Shown here piece after piece: positions 14,584-18,212 of a stretch of 18,212 nucleotides of DNA. The position numbers were made by a program, and so were the translations under genes. Each line of letters starts with the position of its first letter. Within the stretch, counting starts at the first letter, position 1. The DNA comes from CAXYVC01 sp964292295. GTDB taxonomy: Bacteria > Acidobacteriota > Holophagae > Holophagales > Holophagaceae. The stretch lies in NCBI GenBank assembly GCA_964292295.1, contig CAXYVC010000047.1, positions 1 through 18,212 of the forward strand, given 5' to 3'. Under the pieces are notes generated by a model, which saw nothing but the letters and a program-made list of their open reading frames with translations, ran no database searches and was not told the DNA's origin.

Positions 14584-16566
14584 TCAGCCCAGGGCGCGCT
14601 TGGCGGCGGCCACCACGGCGGGGACGGTGAGGCCGAAGCGCTCGAAGAGCACTTCCGCCGGGGCGGATGCGCCGAAGTGGTCCAGACCCACCTGCACGGT
14701 GGCGTAGCGCTGCCAGCCCGTGGTGACGCCCGCCTCCACGGAAACCCGGGCCACGACATGGGCGGGAAGCACGGCCTCGCGGTAGGCCGCGTCCTGGGCC
14801 TCGAAGGCCTCCCAGGAGGGCATGGACACCACGCGGGTGGGCACGCCCTCGGCCTCCAGGGCCTTGCGGGCCTCCACGGCCAGGTGCACCTCGGAGCCGC
14901 TGGCCACGAGGATGAGCTTCGGGGTACCGGAGGCCTCCTCCAGCACGTAGCCGCCCTTCGCGGCGTTCCGCGCCCTGGCGGGGTCCAGCACGGGCAGCTT
15001 CTGGCGGGTGAGGGCCAGGCCCACGGGGCCGTCCGTTTTCCGCATCGCCGCCAGCCACGCGGCGGCCGTCTCGTTGGCGTCCGCCGGGCGGAAGACCGTC
15101 ACGTTGGGGATCAGGCGCAGGCTCATCACCTGCTCGATGGGCTGGTGGGTGGGGCCGTCCTCGCCCACGCCGATGCTGTCGTGGGTCCACACGTAGGTGA
15201 CGGGCAGGCCCATGAGGCCGGCCAGGCGCACCGAGGGGCGCATGTAGTCGCAGAAGATCAGGAAGGTGGCGCCGAAGGCGCGCAGCCCGCCGTGCAGCGT
15301 CATGCCGTTCAGCACGGCGCCCATGGCGTGTTCGCGGATGCCGAAGTGGAAGTTGCGCCCCGCGGCCGTGGCCGTGAACTCTGCGCCGTCCTTCAGCCAG
15401 GTGTTGTTGGAGGGCGCCAGATCGGCGCTGCCGCCCACGAGGTTGGGCATGCGGGCGGCGAGGGCGTTCAGCACCTTGCCGCTGGCCTCGCGGGTGGCGG
15501 CCTTCTCGCCGGGCTGGAAGACGGGGAGGCTCGCCTCCAGGTCCGCGGGAAGCGCGCCGGCGAGGAAGGCTTCGAACTCCGCGGCCAGCTCCGGGAAGGC
15601 GGCGCGGTAGGCCTCGAAGCGGGTCTTCCAGGCGGTTTCGGCCTCGAGGCCCCGGCCCTGGCACTTGCGCCACTGGGTCAGCGCCTCCGCGGGCACCAGG
15701 AAGGACTGCTCGGGATCGAAGCCCAGGATGCGCTTCGTGGCGCGGATCTCCTCCTCGCCCAGGGGGGCGCCGTGGGCGTGGTGGGTGTTCTGCTTGGTGG
15801 GGGCGGGCCAGCCGATGATGGTGCGGCAGGCGATGAGGGTGGGCTTCCCGCAGGGCTTCTGGGCCTTCTCGAAGGCCCTGCGCAGGCTGTCCAGGTCCTC
15901 GCCCTCGGCGTGCAGTACGCGCCAGCCGGCGGCCTCGAAGCGCTTCGGCACGTCCTCGCTCCAGGCCAGGTCGGTGCCGCCCTCGATGGTGATGCGGTTG
16001 TCGTCCCAGAGCACCACGAGCTTCTCCAGCCCCAGGTGGCCCGCGAGGCTGGCGGCCTCGTAGGAGATGCCCTCCATCAGGCAGCCGTCCCCGGCGAAGG
16101 CCCAGGTGCGGTGGTCCACGATGGCGTGGCCCTCGCGGTTGAAGCGCGTCGCCATCCAGCGCTCGGCGATGGCCATGCCCACGGCGTTGGCGATGCCCTG
16201 GCCCAGGGGGCCGGTGGTGGTCTCGACGCCGGCGGTGTGGCCGTACTCGGGGTGGCCGGGGGTCTTCGAACCCCACTGGCGGAAGGCCTTCAGGTCCTCC
16301 AGCTCCAGGCCGTAGCCGCTGAGGTAGAGAAGGCTGTAGATGAGCATGGAAGCGTGGCCGCAGCTGAGCACGAAGCGGTCCCGGTCGGGCCACTGGGGGT
16401 TGCCGGGGTTGTGCTTCATGACCTCGTTCCAGAGCACGTAGGCCGCGGGCGCCTGCGCCATGGGGGTGCCGGGGTGGCCGCTGTTCGCCTTCTGGATGGC
16501 GTCCATGCTGAGGCAGCGGACCGTGTCGATGCAGAGCTTGTGGATGTTCGTGGCGGAAAAGGTCAT
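14584..16566 (-). CDS. tkt: Transketolase
   Basis: This 660-residue TPP enzyme moves two-carbon ketol units between sugar phosphates in the non-oxidative pentose phosphate pathway. The three family domains are present: PP domain (about 1-320), Pyr domain (about 350-525) and C-terminal domain. Active-site marks include His31 (SGHPG), His71 (CGHAS), GHTAGVETTTGPLGQG (109-124) and the metal/TPP motif GDG (159-161) with Asn190. Glu412 (REHAMG) should activate TPP, and GEDGPTHQP (468-476) lies in the Pyr domain. AAGGAG lies 6 nt before the ATG. It starts 24 nt after the stop of pyrG, so the two are almost certainly cotranscribed. Length and motifs are typical, with no sign of damage. Confidence 0.97.
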   Translation of the reverse strand: MTFSATNIHKLCIDTVRCLSMDAIQKANSGHPGTPMAQAPAAYVLWNEVMKHNPGNPQWPDRDRFVLSCGHASMLIYSLLYLSGYGLELEDLKAFRQWGSKTPGHPEYGHTAGVETTTGPLGQGIANAVGMAIAERWMATRFNREGHAIVDHRTWAFAGDGCLMEGISYEAASLAGHLGLEKLVVLWDDNRITIEGGTDLAWSEDVPKRFEAAGWRVLHAEGEDLDSLRRAFEKAQKPCGKPTLIACRTIIGWPAPTKQNTHHAHGAPLGEEEIRATKRILGFDPEQSFLVPAEALTQWRKCQGRGLEAETAWKTRFEAYRAAFPELAAEFEAFLAGALPADLEASLPVFQPGEKAATREASGKVLNALAARMPNLVGGSADLAPSNNTWLKDGAEFTATAAGRNFHFGIREHAMGAVLNGMTLHGGLRAFGATFLIFCDYMRPSVRLAGLMGLPVTYVWTHDSIGVGEDGPTHQPIEQVMSLRLIPNVTVFRPADANETAAAWLAAMRKTDGPVGLALTRQKLPVLDPARARNAAKGGYVLEEASGTPKLILVASGSEVHLAVEARKALEAEGVPTRVVSMPSWEAFEAQDAAYREAVLPAHVVARVSVEAGVTTGWQRYATVQVGLDHFGASAPAEVLFERFGLTVPAVVAAAKRALG

Positions 16567-16590
16567 GGTCGGCTCCTTCGGGTCGCGGCG

Positions 16591-18198
<1,608 letters not shown>

Positions 18199-18212
18199 CA
18201 CCCCCAAAGGAA

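Overview
The window is GC-rich DNA whose genes are almost all on the minus strand and tightly packed. The taxonomic call is an inference. The very high GC, the signal-peptide-bearing S46 dipeptidyl-peptidases (a family known from Gram-negative bacteria) and the gene style fit an Acidobacteriota of the Holophaga/Geothrix type, but nothing here proves it.

Region 1 (1-310, minus): two tRNA genes, Lys(UUU) then Glu(UUC), with a recognisable sigma70-type promoter in front and a clear intrinsic terminator behind.

Region 2 (324-10521, minus): five consecutive full-length paralogs of exopeptidase family S46 (DPP7/DPP11 type). In transcription order I call them A (8629-10521), B (6575-8557), C (4497-6572), D (2425-4470) and E (324-2399). 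B to E are separated by only 2-26 nt and form one operon. A is set off by 71 nt containing a strong hairpin. All five have an N-terminal signal peptide, a His-Asp-Ser triad and the residues that hold a free peptide N-terminus. A-D carry Gly at the S1 specificity position (DPP7-like). E carries Ser there (DPP11-like) and has further unusual substitutions round the active site. Together they look like a periplasmic set for cutting peptides into dipeptides.

Region 3 (10642-11182, minus): a non-haem ferritin with its own downstream hairpin.

Region 4 (11290-14532, plus): a cation diffusion facilitator (probably zinc-type), then an aromatic-amino-acid-decarboxylase-like PLP enzyme and a DUF900-like alpha/beta hydrolase. 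The last two overlap and are probably coupled. A perfect-looking 16-bp stem-loop ends exactly at the decarboxylase start codon, and the enzyme has Phe where decarboxylases usually have the loop Tyr.

Region 5 (14541-18198, minus): pyrG (CTP synthase) and tkt (transketolase), 24 nt apart, ending in a terminator that also separates them from the convergent plus-strand genes.

The items most worth a second look are the five-gene S46 array with its divergent last member, the hairpin at the decarboxylase start, and the Tyr-to-Phe change in that enzyme. No CRISPR array, insertion sequence or phage gene was seen, and no gene-free stretch exceeds 300 bases.
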